From the NCBI RefSeq assembly GCF_023503965.1, contig NZ_CP097298.1, positions 1,629,001 through 1,693,000 of the forward strand: a stretch of DNA of 64,000 nt, read 5' to 3'. The position numbers were made by a program, and so were the translations under genes. The notes beneath the pieces are model-generated. The model was not told where the DNA came from. It searched no databases and saw nothing but the letters and a program-made list of their open reading frames with translations. Below, in pieces: positions 52,892 through 63,935 of the stretch (position 1 is its first letter; each line of letters begins with the position of its first letter). This stretch comes from Brevundimonas albigilva (GTDB taxonomy: Bacteria > Pseudomonadota > Alphaproteobacteria > Caulobacterales > Caulobacteraceae).

Positions 52892-54626
52892 TCAGTCGAA
52901 CCGGATCGCCTCCACCCGACAGGCGGCGCAGGCCTCGGCCTTCAGGATCAGGGTGTTGGTTCCCTCAAGCAACGGCAGGGCCGGCGGGGTCGCCCCGCCC
53001 CGACCGTCGCCCGCCGTCAGGTCCAGCATCACCGGCGCGCCGCCGTTCAGCGACACCGACACCCGGCCGCCCGCGCCGATCACCGTCGCCGTCCGCTCGC
53101 CCCCCGCCTCCGCCTTCAGGGTGTAGCGCAGCCATTCGCCGGTCTCGAATTCAACCACCACCGGGCGGCCCCCGTTCAGAGCGATGTCCACGGCGATGTC
53201 GACGCCGTCGTTCCGCCAGGTGCGACCGGTGTTCCACCAGGGAATGCGCTCTCCCGGCCCGTCGGTGTCGGACGCGTAGACGTCGGACCAGGCCACGCCC
53301 GCCCGCCCCAGGTCATAGTCCGCCGCCCGGATGATCAGTCCCTCCGCCCCAAGCCGATGCTCCGTGTACGGAATGACGGCGTCCGAATGCGGCTGGCGCA
53401 GCATGGCGTCGACCACGTCGCGATGGGCGAAATTGTTCTCGAAGCGGATGTCGTAGGTCGCCAGCCGCATCAGCGTCGCCTCCGCCTCGGCCTCCGGCGG
53501 CCTCGGCCCCTCGCCGGTCAGATAGGCGACCAAGGCCGCCCAGCCCGGATTGGGCGTGATCTCCAGCGGCTGGTTGAATCCGATCTTCTTCAGCGGCCAG
53601 AAGGCCCAGCCGATCCCTTCGCCCTCGACCGTGGCGATGGTCTCGGTGAACCAGCTGTTGGAGTTCTCGCCCGATTCCCCCAGCCACACCGGCGCGCCGG
53701 TCTCCTCCCGCAGGCGCAGGATGTCGGCGATGGAGGCTCGATCCGTCGCGTTCCAGTATTTGTGGAAGCTGATGACGGTGTTGTCGTCCCACAGGGGCGT
53801 GACGCCGCGATAGTTGTTGCCCCAGCAATTGCCCTCGATGATGATGATGTGCCGCTGGTCCACCTCGCGGATGGCGGCGGTGATCTCCATCATCAGCTGG
53901 CGCAGCGGGGCGTTGGTCGTCTCCTCGCAGCCGTGCCCGCCACCCGGCTTTTCGAAGTCCCAGTTCGGCTCGTTGAGGATGTCATAGGCGCCGATCCCCG
54001 GCTCGTCGGCGTAGCGTTCGGCCAGCCGCCGCCACAGGGCGACCGTCTTCCTGCGGTTCTCGGCGCTGTCCCACAGCGACGGCTTGTCCGGATCCCGGTC
54101 CGAGATGGCCAGGTCCGTCCCCTGCCCGCCCGGCGCGGCGTGCAGGTCCAGGATCAGGTGCATCCCGTTGGCCTTGGTCCAGGCCAAGAGGGCGTCGATC
54201 TCGGCGAAGCCCTCGTCCTTCCAGGTGTCCTGTCCCGCAACCGGCTCCTGCTCGATCGGCAGGGTCAGCCGGTCATAGTGCATCGGCAGCCGCACCGAGT
54301 TGAAGCCCCACCGCCCCATGGCGTCGATGTCCGCCTTGGTCACATGGTTGGCGCGCCAGGCGGCGTAGAAGGCCTCCGTCTTCTCCTCGCCGATCAGGTC
54401 GATGATCCGTTCACGGATGACATGCTGCTGCCCCAGGGCGCCCAGCTGCAGCATAGCCTTCCTGCAGCAGCCAGCCCCCCAGCCCCATGCCGCGCAGGAT
54501 CACCGGCTCGCCCGCCTCGTCGACGATCCGCGTCCCCTCGACCCGCAGCCAGTCCTGCGCCGAGGCGCTCCCGGCCATGCCGACCACCAGGGCCGCCGCG
54601 CAGGCCGCCCGTCCCAAAGCCCTCAT
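52892..54626 (-). CDS. Secreted GH5 glucanase with C-terminal CBM-like domain, frameshifted
   Basis: A signal peptide (AACAAALVVGMAGSASAQ) is followed by LRGMGLGGWLLQEGY. Two bases seem missing near 54455 before MLQLGALGQQHVIRERI. The GH5 barrel has NSVRLPMHYDRL, LILDLHAAPGGQGTDLAI, the acid/base Glu in YDILNEPNWDF and the nucleophile Glu in VWLGESGENSNSW. The last 130 residues look like a CBM6-type domain (VAVDIALNG-like strands, VEFETGEWLRYTLKAE). Total about 577 residues. It probably cuts beta-glucan or cellulose. Confidence 0.88.
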
Positions 54627-54647
54627 CGTCGCCTCCCGGACGTTCTT

Positions 54648-54661
54648 GTGAACGTTCTCAG
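54648..54661. promoter_or_regulatory. LacI-family-type operator upstream of the GH5 gene
   Basis: TGTGAACGTTCTCA is a near-perfect palindrome with the AACGTT core found in LacI/GalR-family operators. It lies 22 bases before the GH5 start, where a bound repressor would block transcription or translation. No LacI-family gene is in the window. Confidence 0.55.
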
Positions 54662-54724
54662 CCGCGGAGGGTCGCCCGCGATCCCGGAGGCGTCAAGACT
54701 CGCCGATCCGTCGGCGTCGCGTCT

Positions 54725-55984
54725 TCAGACGGTCAGTGTCCCGAACGCGGGCTCGATCCCGCGCGTGGTCTCAAGCCGCAGGAAATACCGGCCCGGCCGC
54801 AGCATCAGGGTCGCCCGCGCCTGACCCGGCTCCAGCAGCAGATGATCCGCCGGAATCGCCGGTCCCTCGTCGATATGCAGCGCCTGAAGCAGCGTCGGTC
54901 CCTCGAACGGCGGCGCCGCCACCTCGACAGGCTTGCGCCCGGGGTCGGCCGCCAGCCAGCCAGGTCGCCCCGGCGACACGAGGCAGACGCGGATGAAAGA
55001 CGCTCAGGTCGGTCTTGCCGTCATAGATTCGATTGGCGAAGACCTTTCCATCGCGCCACACGACGATCGGCGCGGTCGGCGCGAACCGTCGCAACACGGC
55101 CGCCACTTGCGGGCTGTCGGTTTCAGGCCGGGTTCCGGGCCAGTTGCCGGATTGATCGATGGTCAGCGGATCGATCCCGGTCACGGCCTTCAGCCGTCCC
55201 GCGAACCACAGCCCGCCCCATCCTTCCGCCTCCAGGGCGTGGTTGTAGCCGCACAGGACGAAGATGCGGGCGTCGGGTCGCGACTTCAGCACATCTCGAT
55301 CAGGTTCGTCGCCTGAGCGGTCTCGCGCGCGACGACGCGCGCCTCACCGCTCGCATCGGCGGGCGCGCTCTGGTCGTCCCGCTGTTCGTAGTCGGCGAAG
55401 ACATAGCCCAGGCTCGCCGCTTCCCGGACCGTCTCGGCGAAGACGGGATCGGCGATGTAATAGCCCAGCGCCTGGCGGAAGGGCGCGCCTTCGCGGTACG
55501 TCCAGACGCCGGAGCGGAACGCCGGCGATCGCGGGGTGAACGTCTCCGCCGCGAAGGTGTCGAACCCCAGGGGTCTCAGCGCTCGCATCACGCAGGCCGC
55601 GAAACCACGGTGACCTGAAATGTTGTGCGCCTCGTTCAGTATGACGACCTGCCGGTCGGCGGCCGCGTCGACGATGACGTCCAGCGCGTTCCGGCTCTCC
55701 GCCCTGATGAGATCGGGCAGGGCCAGATCGGCGGGCCGTTCGCGTTCCTGGCTGCCGATGGCGGTTTCCTCATCGCCGAGAAAGGCCGCGAACTGCGGCG
55801 CCAGCGCCATGGCCGACTCGTCGCCGGCCGCCGCCTGGGCCTTCAACTCCAGATACTGCGGCAGGTAGCGTCCCTCGATGCGAAACTGCTCTTCCGCCGT
55901 CAGTCTCTCCTGCGACCGCGCGGATGACGCGGCCAGAGCGGCCGTCGCCGCCATCGACAGGCCCAGGGATCTTCGCGTCAACAT
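54725..55984 (-). CDS. EreA/ChaN-like secreted protein, two frameshifts
   Basis: ATG 55984 begins MLTRRSLGLSMAATAALAAS, a Tat-like signal. The body has VVILNEAHNISGHRGFAACV, LRPLGFDTFAAETF and YVFADYEQRDD, matching the erythromycin-esterase/ChaN-like fold, where Glu and His residues form the active centre. Missing bases near 55291 join NLIEM to VLKSRPDARIFVLCGYNH. A tandem TGGC run near 54965 breaks the frame again before LLQALHIDEGPAIPADHLLL. About 418 residues. Its substrate is unknown; drug resistance is not implied. Confidence 0.65.
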
Positions 55985-56039
55985 CCTTCGCCCTCGCTGC
56001 AACTCACAGGTGCGATCGGACGGTCATGTGCCGACGCTG

Positions 56040-56885
56040 TCAACCCGACAGCAGCGCCTCGACCTCCGCCCTTTCCGGCAACGAGGACTGCGCTCCCGCC
56101 CGCGTCGCGGCGGCGGCCCCGGCGGCGCAGGCGAAGCGCAGGGCCTCGGCCGGGTCCATGCCCTCGAGCAGCGCCACGGCGAGGGCGGCGACGAAGGCGT
56201 CGCCGGCCCCGGTCGCGTCGATCGCCTCGACCGCGGGCGGCGTCGCCCAGGCCATCTCCACCCCGCGCTGGTACATCGCCGCGCCCTTGGCGCCCTTGGT
56301 CACCACCACCCGGCCGCCGCCCCGGTGCAGGCCGTCGCCGTAGAAGGCGGCCTCGGTCTCGTTGACCACGATCAGGTCGGCGCGGCGCAGCAGCCGCTCG
56401 GACACCGGCTGGGCCGGCGCCAGATTGGCGCAGACGAAGCCGGTCGCCCGGCCCACCGCCGCCTCCACCGTCTCGATCGGCAGCTCCAGCTGCACGATCA
56501 GCGCCCCCTCGATCCGCTGCGGCAGCTGTTCGGGCGTGACCAGGTGGTTGGCCCCGGCCGCGACGACGATCTGGTTCTCGCCCGTCGCATCGACGGCGAT
56601 CAGGGCCACGCCGGTGGGCGCCGCCACATCGACCTCCACCCCCGCCAGGTCGACGCCGTAGTCCTCCATCAGGGCCAGCGCCTCGCCGGCCTGGGCGTCG
56701 TTCCCCACCCGTCCGATCAGGCAGACCTCGGCGCCCAGCTTCTCGGCCGCCAGGGCCTGGTTCGCCCCCTTGCCGCCGGGGTGGCGCGACAGGGCCGCGC
56801 CCGTCACCGTCTCGCCCGGCGCGGGCAAGCGTTCGGCGCGCGCCACGAAGTCCAGGTTGATCGAACCGACGACGGTGATCCTCAT
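56040..56885 (-). CDS. rbsK: Ribokinase
   Basis: The 281-residue PfkB-family kinase has the N-terminal GSINLDFVARAERLPAPGET, the sugar-binding HPGGKGANQALAAEKLG, and the C-terminal catalytic IDATGAGDAFVAALA with the base Asp. It phosphorylates ribose to ribose-5-phosphate. Its start overlaps the stop of the nucleoside hydrolase gene, which releases ribose from nucleosides, so the pair forms a salvage route. Ribose is therefore the most likely substrate. Confidence 0.92.
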   Translation of the reverse strand: MRITVVGSINLDFVARAERLPAPGETVTGAALSRHPGGKGANQALAAEKLGAEVCLIGRVGNDAQAGEALALMEDYGVDLAGVEVDVAAPTGVALIAVDATGENQIVVAAGANHLVTPEQLPQRIEGALIVQLELPIETVEAAVGRATGFVCANLAPAQPVSERLLRRADLIVVNETEAAFYGDGLHRGGGRVVVTKGAKGAAMYQRGVEMAWATPPAVEAIDATGAGDAFVAALAVALLEGMDPAEALRFACAAGAAAATRAGAQSSLPERAEVEALLSG

Positions 56886-57833
56886 CGGGCGGCCTCCTCC
56901 AGGGTGCGGGCGATCAGGTCGAACACGCCTGGGCGTCGGCGCCGACGGCCCAGCGGTGGCGCGCCGTCGCCGGATCGACGCGGAACTCCACCGCCGTGTG
57001 GCCGCGCGTCAGGTCCGACTGGGTCTCCACCTCGATGCGGCACGGCCTCAGGTCGAACAGCGCGGGCGCCATCGCCCACGCCACCGGGCAGGCGTCGTGC
57101 AGCGGCGCGCCCCAGTCGGGCGTGGGCCAGCCGACGATCTCGCGCTCGACCCGCTGCGAGAAGCGCAGCATGGCCGCCGCCGTCCGCGCCGCCTCGCTGT
57201 CCACGGCCTCTATGGCCCGGATGCGCGCCTCGGTGGCCCGCACCTGGTGCGTCGCGTCCAGGCCGAAGGCGACCACTTCGCAGCCCGATCCGAACACCAC
57301 CGCCGCCGCGTCCGGGTCGGCCCAGATGTTGAACTCGGCCGAGGCGGTGATGTTGCCGCCCTCCGCGCGCGCGCCGCCCATGACGGCGACCGGCCCCAGC
57401 CGCCCCGCCAGCCGGGGCTCGCGCCGCATGCCAGGGCCAGGTTGGTCATCGGCCCCAGCACGGCCAGGCTCACCGTCCCCTCGGGCCGGCGCATGACCAG
57501 GTCGACGATGGCGTTGGCCGCCGGCCCGTCGCCGACGATGGCGGCCGGCTCGAACGGTTCCAGGTCGCCCAGACCCTCCGGCCCGTGGAATTCGCCCGCC
57601 CCCGCCGGGGGCCGCTTCATCGGCCGTTCCGCCCCGCCGAAGACGGGCACGTCCGCCCGCCCGGCGATCTGGCGCATCATGCGCGCGTTCCGCTGGGTCG
57701 CATGGCCGGGCGCGTTGCCGGCCACGGTGGTGATCGCCAGCAGATCCAGCGCGGGCGCCGCGAAGGCCAGCAGCAAGGCCACGGCGTCGTCCACGCCGGG
57801 GTCGCAATCGATGATGAGGGCAGGTCTGTTCAC
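56882..57833 (-). CDS. Nucleoside hydrolase, two frameshifts
   Basis: The protein starts MNRPALIIDCDPGVDDAVAL, the calcium-binding DxDxxxDD motif of inosine-uridine-preferring nucleoside hydrolases. It continues VLGPMTNLALA, then a missing base near 57429 leads to GPVAVMGGARAEGGNITASA and EFNIWADPDAAAVVF. HDACPVAWAMAPALF supplies the late His/Asp. A second shift near 56931 leads to GVFDLIARTLEEAAR. About 316 residues. It splits nucleosides into base and ribose; rbsK overlaps it. Confidence 0.9.
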
Positions 57834-57991
57834 CGCGCCTGACTAGGCAGCCCCGCCGCCCCCGGCAAGCGGCATCGGTCGCGGCGGGCGTGGCGCCTAT
57901 CCGATGGCGTCTGGAATTTCTCGCAATCCGGCGTGGTTGCGGCTCACAATCCGGCATTGAAAGTCGGGGTTCATCGGGCAAGATCACGGGC

Positions 57992-58482
57992 ATGACGAAA
58001 CCACCCCGCAGGCCATTGACCGCAACCCCGGCGATGCGTGAAGCCGCCGCCGAGCGAACCTCGCCGGACCTGCGCAGCGACCGAAATCGAACCTCACTCG
58101 CGACACGCGTTCGGGCGAAGTCTACTGGTGCGAGTTCAGCCCCCTGAACTGGACGCCGGAGTTCGATTATCAGCACCTTGTGGTCATCGTCAGGGGCGGA
58201 AAGATCTCAAACGACATTCACGTGGTTCTGCCGCTGACCAAGTCGGATCAATCGGGCAATCCCCATGGATACCGCCTTGCGCATAATCCGAACCCCGGCT
58301 CGGCGGCGGAGTCCTGGGCGGTCTGCAATCACGTCTATTCCGTCGCGTCCGAGCGTCTCCAGCCCTTGCGGGACCCGGGCGGCAATCGTCGCACGCCGGA
58401 AAAACTCCATCCCGATGATCTTCGCCAGATCAGCGCGCGTATGCAAAGGGCGCTCGCGACCTTCCTCGCCCTGGGGGTCTAG
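57992..58482 (+). CDS. PemK/MazF-like toxin domain protein, frameshifted
   Basis: The clear part reads SGEVYWCEFSPLNWTPEFD, QHLVVIVRGGKISNDIHVVL and AVCNHVYSVASERLQPL, the barrel pattern of PemK/MazF endoribonuclease toxins. This frame has no start codon before a stop at 58039. A one-base loss between about 58042 and 58110 would join it to the frame from ATG 57992 (MTKPPRRPLTATPAMREAAA). No antitoxin gene is visible on either side, so it looks like an orphan; fold assignment is from motifs only. Confidence 0.6.
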
Positions 58483-58509
58483 GCCTCGCTCGGACAAGTC
58501 GCGGCTGGG

Positions 58510-58537
58510 TTGAATTCTGCCGCCTGGCGGCTATATT
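58510..58537 (+). promoter_or_regulatory. Sigma-70-type promoter for the predicted small RNA
   Basis: TTGAAT (58510-58515) and TATATT (58532-58537) are separated by 16 bases. Both hexamers are close to consensus, unusual in this GC-rich sequence. A start about 7 bases on, near 58544, would transcribe the three-hairpin element. Confidence 0.55.
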
Positions 58538-58543
58538 GGAGTC

Positions 58544-58632
58544 ACGGTTTCGGCCGTTGGACCGCGTGCGGTCCCCGCCCCTCACGGGGCTAATCAAAAG
58601 GGCCAGTCGTTCGCCGACTGGCCCTTTTATTT
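58544..58632 (+). ncRNA. Predicted small RNA with three hairpins
   Basis: Between a good promoter and a strong terminator there is no open frame but three stems. GGACCG (58559-58564) pairs with CGGTCC (58569-58574); GCCCC (58577-58581) with GGGGC (58586-58590); and AAAAGGGCCAGTCG (58596-58609) with CGACTGGCCCTTTT (58615-58628), followed by ATTT. The last is a textbook terminator. The product would be about 85-90 bases. The UCAC and CGUG loops could contact targets. It could instead be a leader of the next gene, but the terminator argues against that. Confidence 0.5.
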
Positions 58633-58701
58633 CCGAGGTCCCGGAAGCGGCCGCCCACCGGCGCCACGGAGCCAAAGCGCCTCCTCAAGCGTTGCCGCGA
58701 C

Positions 58702-59528
58702 ATGACCGCCGCCCGCCCCTTCGATCTGCGCCGAGAGAGCGCCTATCTGCGCGACCTGGGCCGCGCCTTCGGCGGGGCGCTGCTGTTCAACGTCCCCCTG
58801 CTGATGACGATGGAGATGTGGGAGCAGGGCGTGACGATGGATCGCTGGCGGCTGCTGGCCTTCATCCTGTCCGGCCTGCCGCTGCTGTACGGCCTGGCCT
58901 ATTACGCCGGCTTCTCGAAGCGGCGGGGGCTGAGGAACGACCTGCTGGACACCGCCGTCGCCCTGGCGGTCGGCTTCGTCACCGCCTCGGTCCTCTTGGT
59001 GATGTTCGGCGTGGTCGACTGGAACGCGCCCCGCGCGAGGCCCTGGGCATGGTGGCGCTGCAGGCGATCCCCGGCGGCATGGGCGCCCTTCTGGCGCGGC
59101 GCCAGCTGGCGGGCGGGGGCGGCGACGACGGTGACGAGGACCAGGCCTCCTATGTCGGCGAACTGTTCCTGATGGCGGCGGGCGCCCTGTTCTTCGCCCT
59201 GAACGTGGCGCCGACCGAGGAGGTCATCCTGATCGCCTACAAGGCCACGCCCTGGCACGCCCTGGCGCTGATCGTCGCCTCGGTCGCCCTGATGCACGTC
59301 ATCGTCTTCGAGGCCGGGTTCGCCGGCCAGGAGGAGGCCGAACATCCGCTCAAGGCCTTCGCCCACTTCACCCTGCCCGGCTACGCCATCGCCCTGGGGA
59401 TCAGCCTGTTCGTCCTGTTCCTGTTCGGCCGGGTCGAGGGCCATTCGCTGGAGGGCCTGACCCAGACCGTGATCGTCCTGGGCTTTCCCGCCGCCGTCGG
59501 CGCCGCCGCCGCCCGCCTGCTGGTCTGA
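58702..59528 (+). CDS. TIGR02587 family membrane protein, frameshifted
   Basis: The protein starts with a hydrophilic FDLRRESAYLRDLGRAFGGA, then helices LLFNVPLLMTMEMWEQGVTM and LAFILSGLPLLYGLAYYAGF. The frame breaks near 59030 in a GCGCGC run. It continues EALGMVALQAIPGGMGALLA, LFLMAAGALFFALNVAPTEE and further helices. About eight helices in 275 residues match the TIGR02587 group, which is typically followed by a TIGR02588 gene, as here. Function unknown. Confidence 0.82.
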
Positions 59529-59532
59529 GCCC

Positions 59533-59919
59533 ATGCCGTCCAGGAAGACTCCCGCCCGAAAGGTCGTCGCCCCCCGCCCGGTGCTGCAGGCCGTCATGGC
59601 CGCGCTGGGCGCCCTTGTCACCCTGGCGGCCCTGGCCATCGTGGTGTGGGAGGCGATGCAGCCCGCCGCGCCGCCCGCCCTTTCGGCCCGCATCGTCGGC
59701 GTCCAGGCCACGTCCGCCGGCCACGTCGCCACCGTCGAGGTCTCGAACGACGGGCTCGACACCGCCGCCGGCGTCGACATCGAGGGGGTGCTGGGCGACC
59801 AGACCGCGACGGCCACCCTGGACTATGTCCCCGGCCGGGGCCGCGCCAAGGCCTATCTGCGCTTCGACGCCGACCCGACCCGGGCGGCCGTGTCGGTCAA
59901 GGGCTGGTCGGCGCCCTGA
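59533..59919 (+). CDS. TIGR02588 family protein
   Basis: The 128-residue protein has one N-terminal membrane helix (AVMAALGALVTLAALAIVVW). A small extracytoplasmic beta-sandwich domain follows (HVATVEVSNDGLDTAAGVDI, ATLDYVPGRGRAKAYLRFDA). It lies 4 bases after the TIGR02587 gene. The pairing of these two families is recurrent, and they probably form a membrane complex of unknown role. Confidence 0.85.
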   Translation: MPSRKTPARKVVAPRPVLQAVMAALGALVTLAALAIVVWEAMQPAAPPALSARIVGVQATSAGHVATVEVSNDGLDTAAGVDIEGVLGDQTATATLDYVPGRGRAKAYLRFDADPTRAAVSVKGWSAP

Positions 59920-59943
59920 CCCTGGGTTAATATGTGTCCGCCT

Positions 59944-62158
<2,215 letters not shown>

Positions 62159-62277
62159 CGCGCCCAACAAAGGGCGCAACCTAGCATTAACCACGTGGCG
62201 GTGAGAATCTCGCCAGCCGACGTCCCCTTCTGACGTGGATAGGATCATATTCCCATCATCGGCTCACGGAGGCGCTG

Positions 62278-63045
62278 ATGGCTGACACGACCATCGAATG
62301 GACGGATGCGACTTGGAACCCGGTCGCGGGCTGCTTGGTGATTACACCGGGCTGCACCAACTGTTACGCCATGCGCATGGCGGCGCGTTTGGAGGCGATG
62401 GGGGTGCCCAAGTATGAAGGGCTGACCCGTAAGAGCGGCGACCGCTATGTGTGGACAGGTAAGGTTCGCCTGGACGAAGCTTCGCTCGAAATTCCGCTGA
62501 AATGGCGGAGGCCACGCAAGATTTTCGTCAACTCGATGTCGGACCTCTTCCACCCGGATGTCCCGCCGGAGTTCGTCGAGCGTGTTTGGGAGGTGATGGC
62601 GAAGACCCCTCAGCACACCTACCAAATCCTTACCAAACGGCCTGAGCGGATGAGGCAGGTCGTCACCGACCTCGCGTTGCCGGCACTACCTCACGTGTGG
62701 CTGGGTACCAGCGTCGAAGACAGTCGCGTTCTTTCGCGACTGGACGACCTACGCGCAACACCGGCGATTATCCGCTTCGTTTCCTTCGAACCGTTGATCG
62801 GATCCGTGGCGAAAGCGAACCTCGACGGAATCCACTGGGCCATCGTTGGCGGCGAGTCTGGTCCGAGAGCACGCCCAATGGCGGAACAGTGGGTCGATGA
62901 AATTCGACTCGCTTGCCTAGGTGCGGGGGCAGCATTCTTTTTTAAACAATGGGGCGGGAGGAACAAGAAGGCTGCAGGGCGCCTTCTCCATGGGCGAGAA
63001 TGGAACAACCTTCCATTGCAAAGCTCTGCTATACTGGCTGAATGA
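62278..63045 (+). CDS. DUF5131 (phage Gp37/Gp68-type) three-Cys protein
   Basis: The 255-residue protein starts MADTTIEWTDATWNPVAGC and has Cys19, Cys26 and Cys29 (C-x6-C-x2-C, GCTNCYAMRMA). Later blocks are regularly spaced: IFVNSMSDLFHPDVP, YQILTKRPERM, VWLGTSVED, IRFVSFEPLIG, AIVGGESGPRARP and FFFKQWGG. The three cysteines and barrel-like strand ends recall radical-SAM enzymes; that is inference. Members are found in phages and beside TcmP genes. Its GC is lower than thiC, indicating transfer. Its TGA overlaps tcmP. Confidence 0.88.
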   Translation: MADTTIEWTDATWNPVAGCLVITPGCTNCYAMRMAARLEAMGVPKYEGLTRKSGDRYVWTGKVRLDEASLEIPLKWRRPRKIFVNSMSDLFHPDVPPEFVERVWEVMAKTPQHTYQILTKRPERMRQVVTDLALPALPHVWLGTSVEDSRVLSRLDDLRATPAIIRFVSFEPLIGSVAKANLDGIHWAIVGGESGPRARPMAEQWVDEIRLACLGAGAAFFFKQWGGRNKKAAGRLLHGREWNNLPLQSSAILAE

Positions 63046-63935
63046 GCGAAGAATCAGATTTGGCCGAAGTCGGCCCATGGGCCGAGCAGAAGTTGGCCGC
63101 TTTGGCCTCCTATCTGAATTACTACACGACGGTGCTCAAGAATCAGGTTTGGTGCAGAACGATCTATCTCGATGCGTTTGCAGGAGGTGGAAAGGCGAGC
63201 CTCCGTAGCGTAACTAAACACCCGTTAGTTGAAACGCCGCTTTGGGATGACGAGCGCCCGGCAGAGCACACTCAGATTGTTGTAGGCAGCCCAAGAAGGG
63301 CTTTGGATCTCGCAAACCCGTTCGACCGATACGTGTTTGTGGACGCTGACCCAAAGCGGGTGAGCCAACTTTATCACCTGCAAAGTGAGTACGAGGGGAG
63401 GCGTCGGATCGATGTTCGGCAGGGGAGCGCGGAAGATCAAATTACTTGGCTTCTGAAGCAGAACATCTCCAAGACAACGCATCGCGGCGTGGCGTTTCTC
63501 GACCCGTTCGGCGCTCATTTGCCATGGACCTCGGTTCAGGCGCTGGCGGCCACTAGGATATTCGAAGCGATCATCAACTTTCCGCTGCATATGTGCATCA
63601 ATCGGCTCGCCACGTTGAATCCCGCCATCCCATCAAACTGGCGGGATCAGCTCGACAGTTTCTTTGGGCCGGGGTGGTACGATGAGGTTTACGAAACCAC
63701 CGAGGGCTTGTTCGGCGCAGCGACTAGGAAGAGGGCTGACGCAACCGATCGACTTCTCCGATTTTATCGAGCAAACCTAAAAAACGCATTCGGTCATGTC
63801 TCTCAACCTATGCTTATTCGAAATACGAGAGGTAGCCCACTGTACTACATCATCTGGGCGGGCCCTCACCGTAAAGGGTTAGAGGGAGCGGATTACGTCC
63901 TAAAGACAGGGGAACGCTTACAGAAGCGAGCATGA
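63042..63935 (+). CDS. tcmP: Three-Cys-motif partner protein TcmP
   Basis: The 297-residue protein starts GPWAEQKLAALASYLNYY after a few residues, as usual for TcmP. It has YLDAFAGGGKA, YVFVDADPKRVSQL, IDVRQGSAEDQI and VAFLDPFGAHLPW. These sit where motifs I, II, III and IV occur in class I SAM-dependent methyltransferases, with DPFG in place of DPPY. This resemblance is my inference; the family is named only for its link to the three-Cys protein. ATG 63042 overlaps the DUF5131 stop. Confidence 0.88.
   Translation: MSEESDLAEVGPWAEQKLAALASYLNYYTTVLKNQVWCRTIYLDAFAGGGKASLRSVTKHPLVETPLWDDERPAEHTQIVVGSPRRALDLANPFDRYVFVDADPKRVSQLYHLQSEYEGRRRIDVRQGSAEDQITWLLKQNISKTTHRGVAFLDPFGAHLPWTSVQALAATRIFEAIINFPLHMCINRLATLNPAIPSNWRDQLDSFFGPGWYDEVYETTEGLFGAATRKRADATDRLLRFYRANLKNAFGHVSQPMLIRNTRGSPLYYIIWAGPHRKGLEGADYVLKTGERLQKRA

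Noticed and set aside
58544..58632. tRNA-like gene
   Set aside because: There is no acceptor stem, T-loop or CCA end; the three stems are in series, not a cloverleaf.
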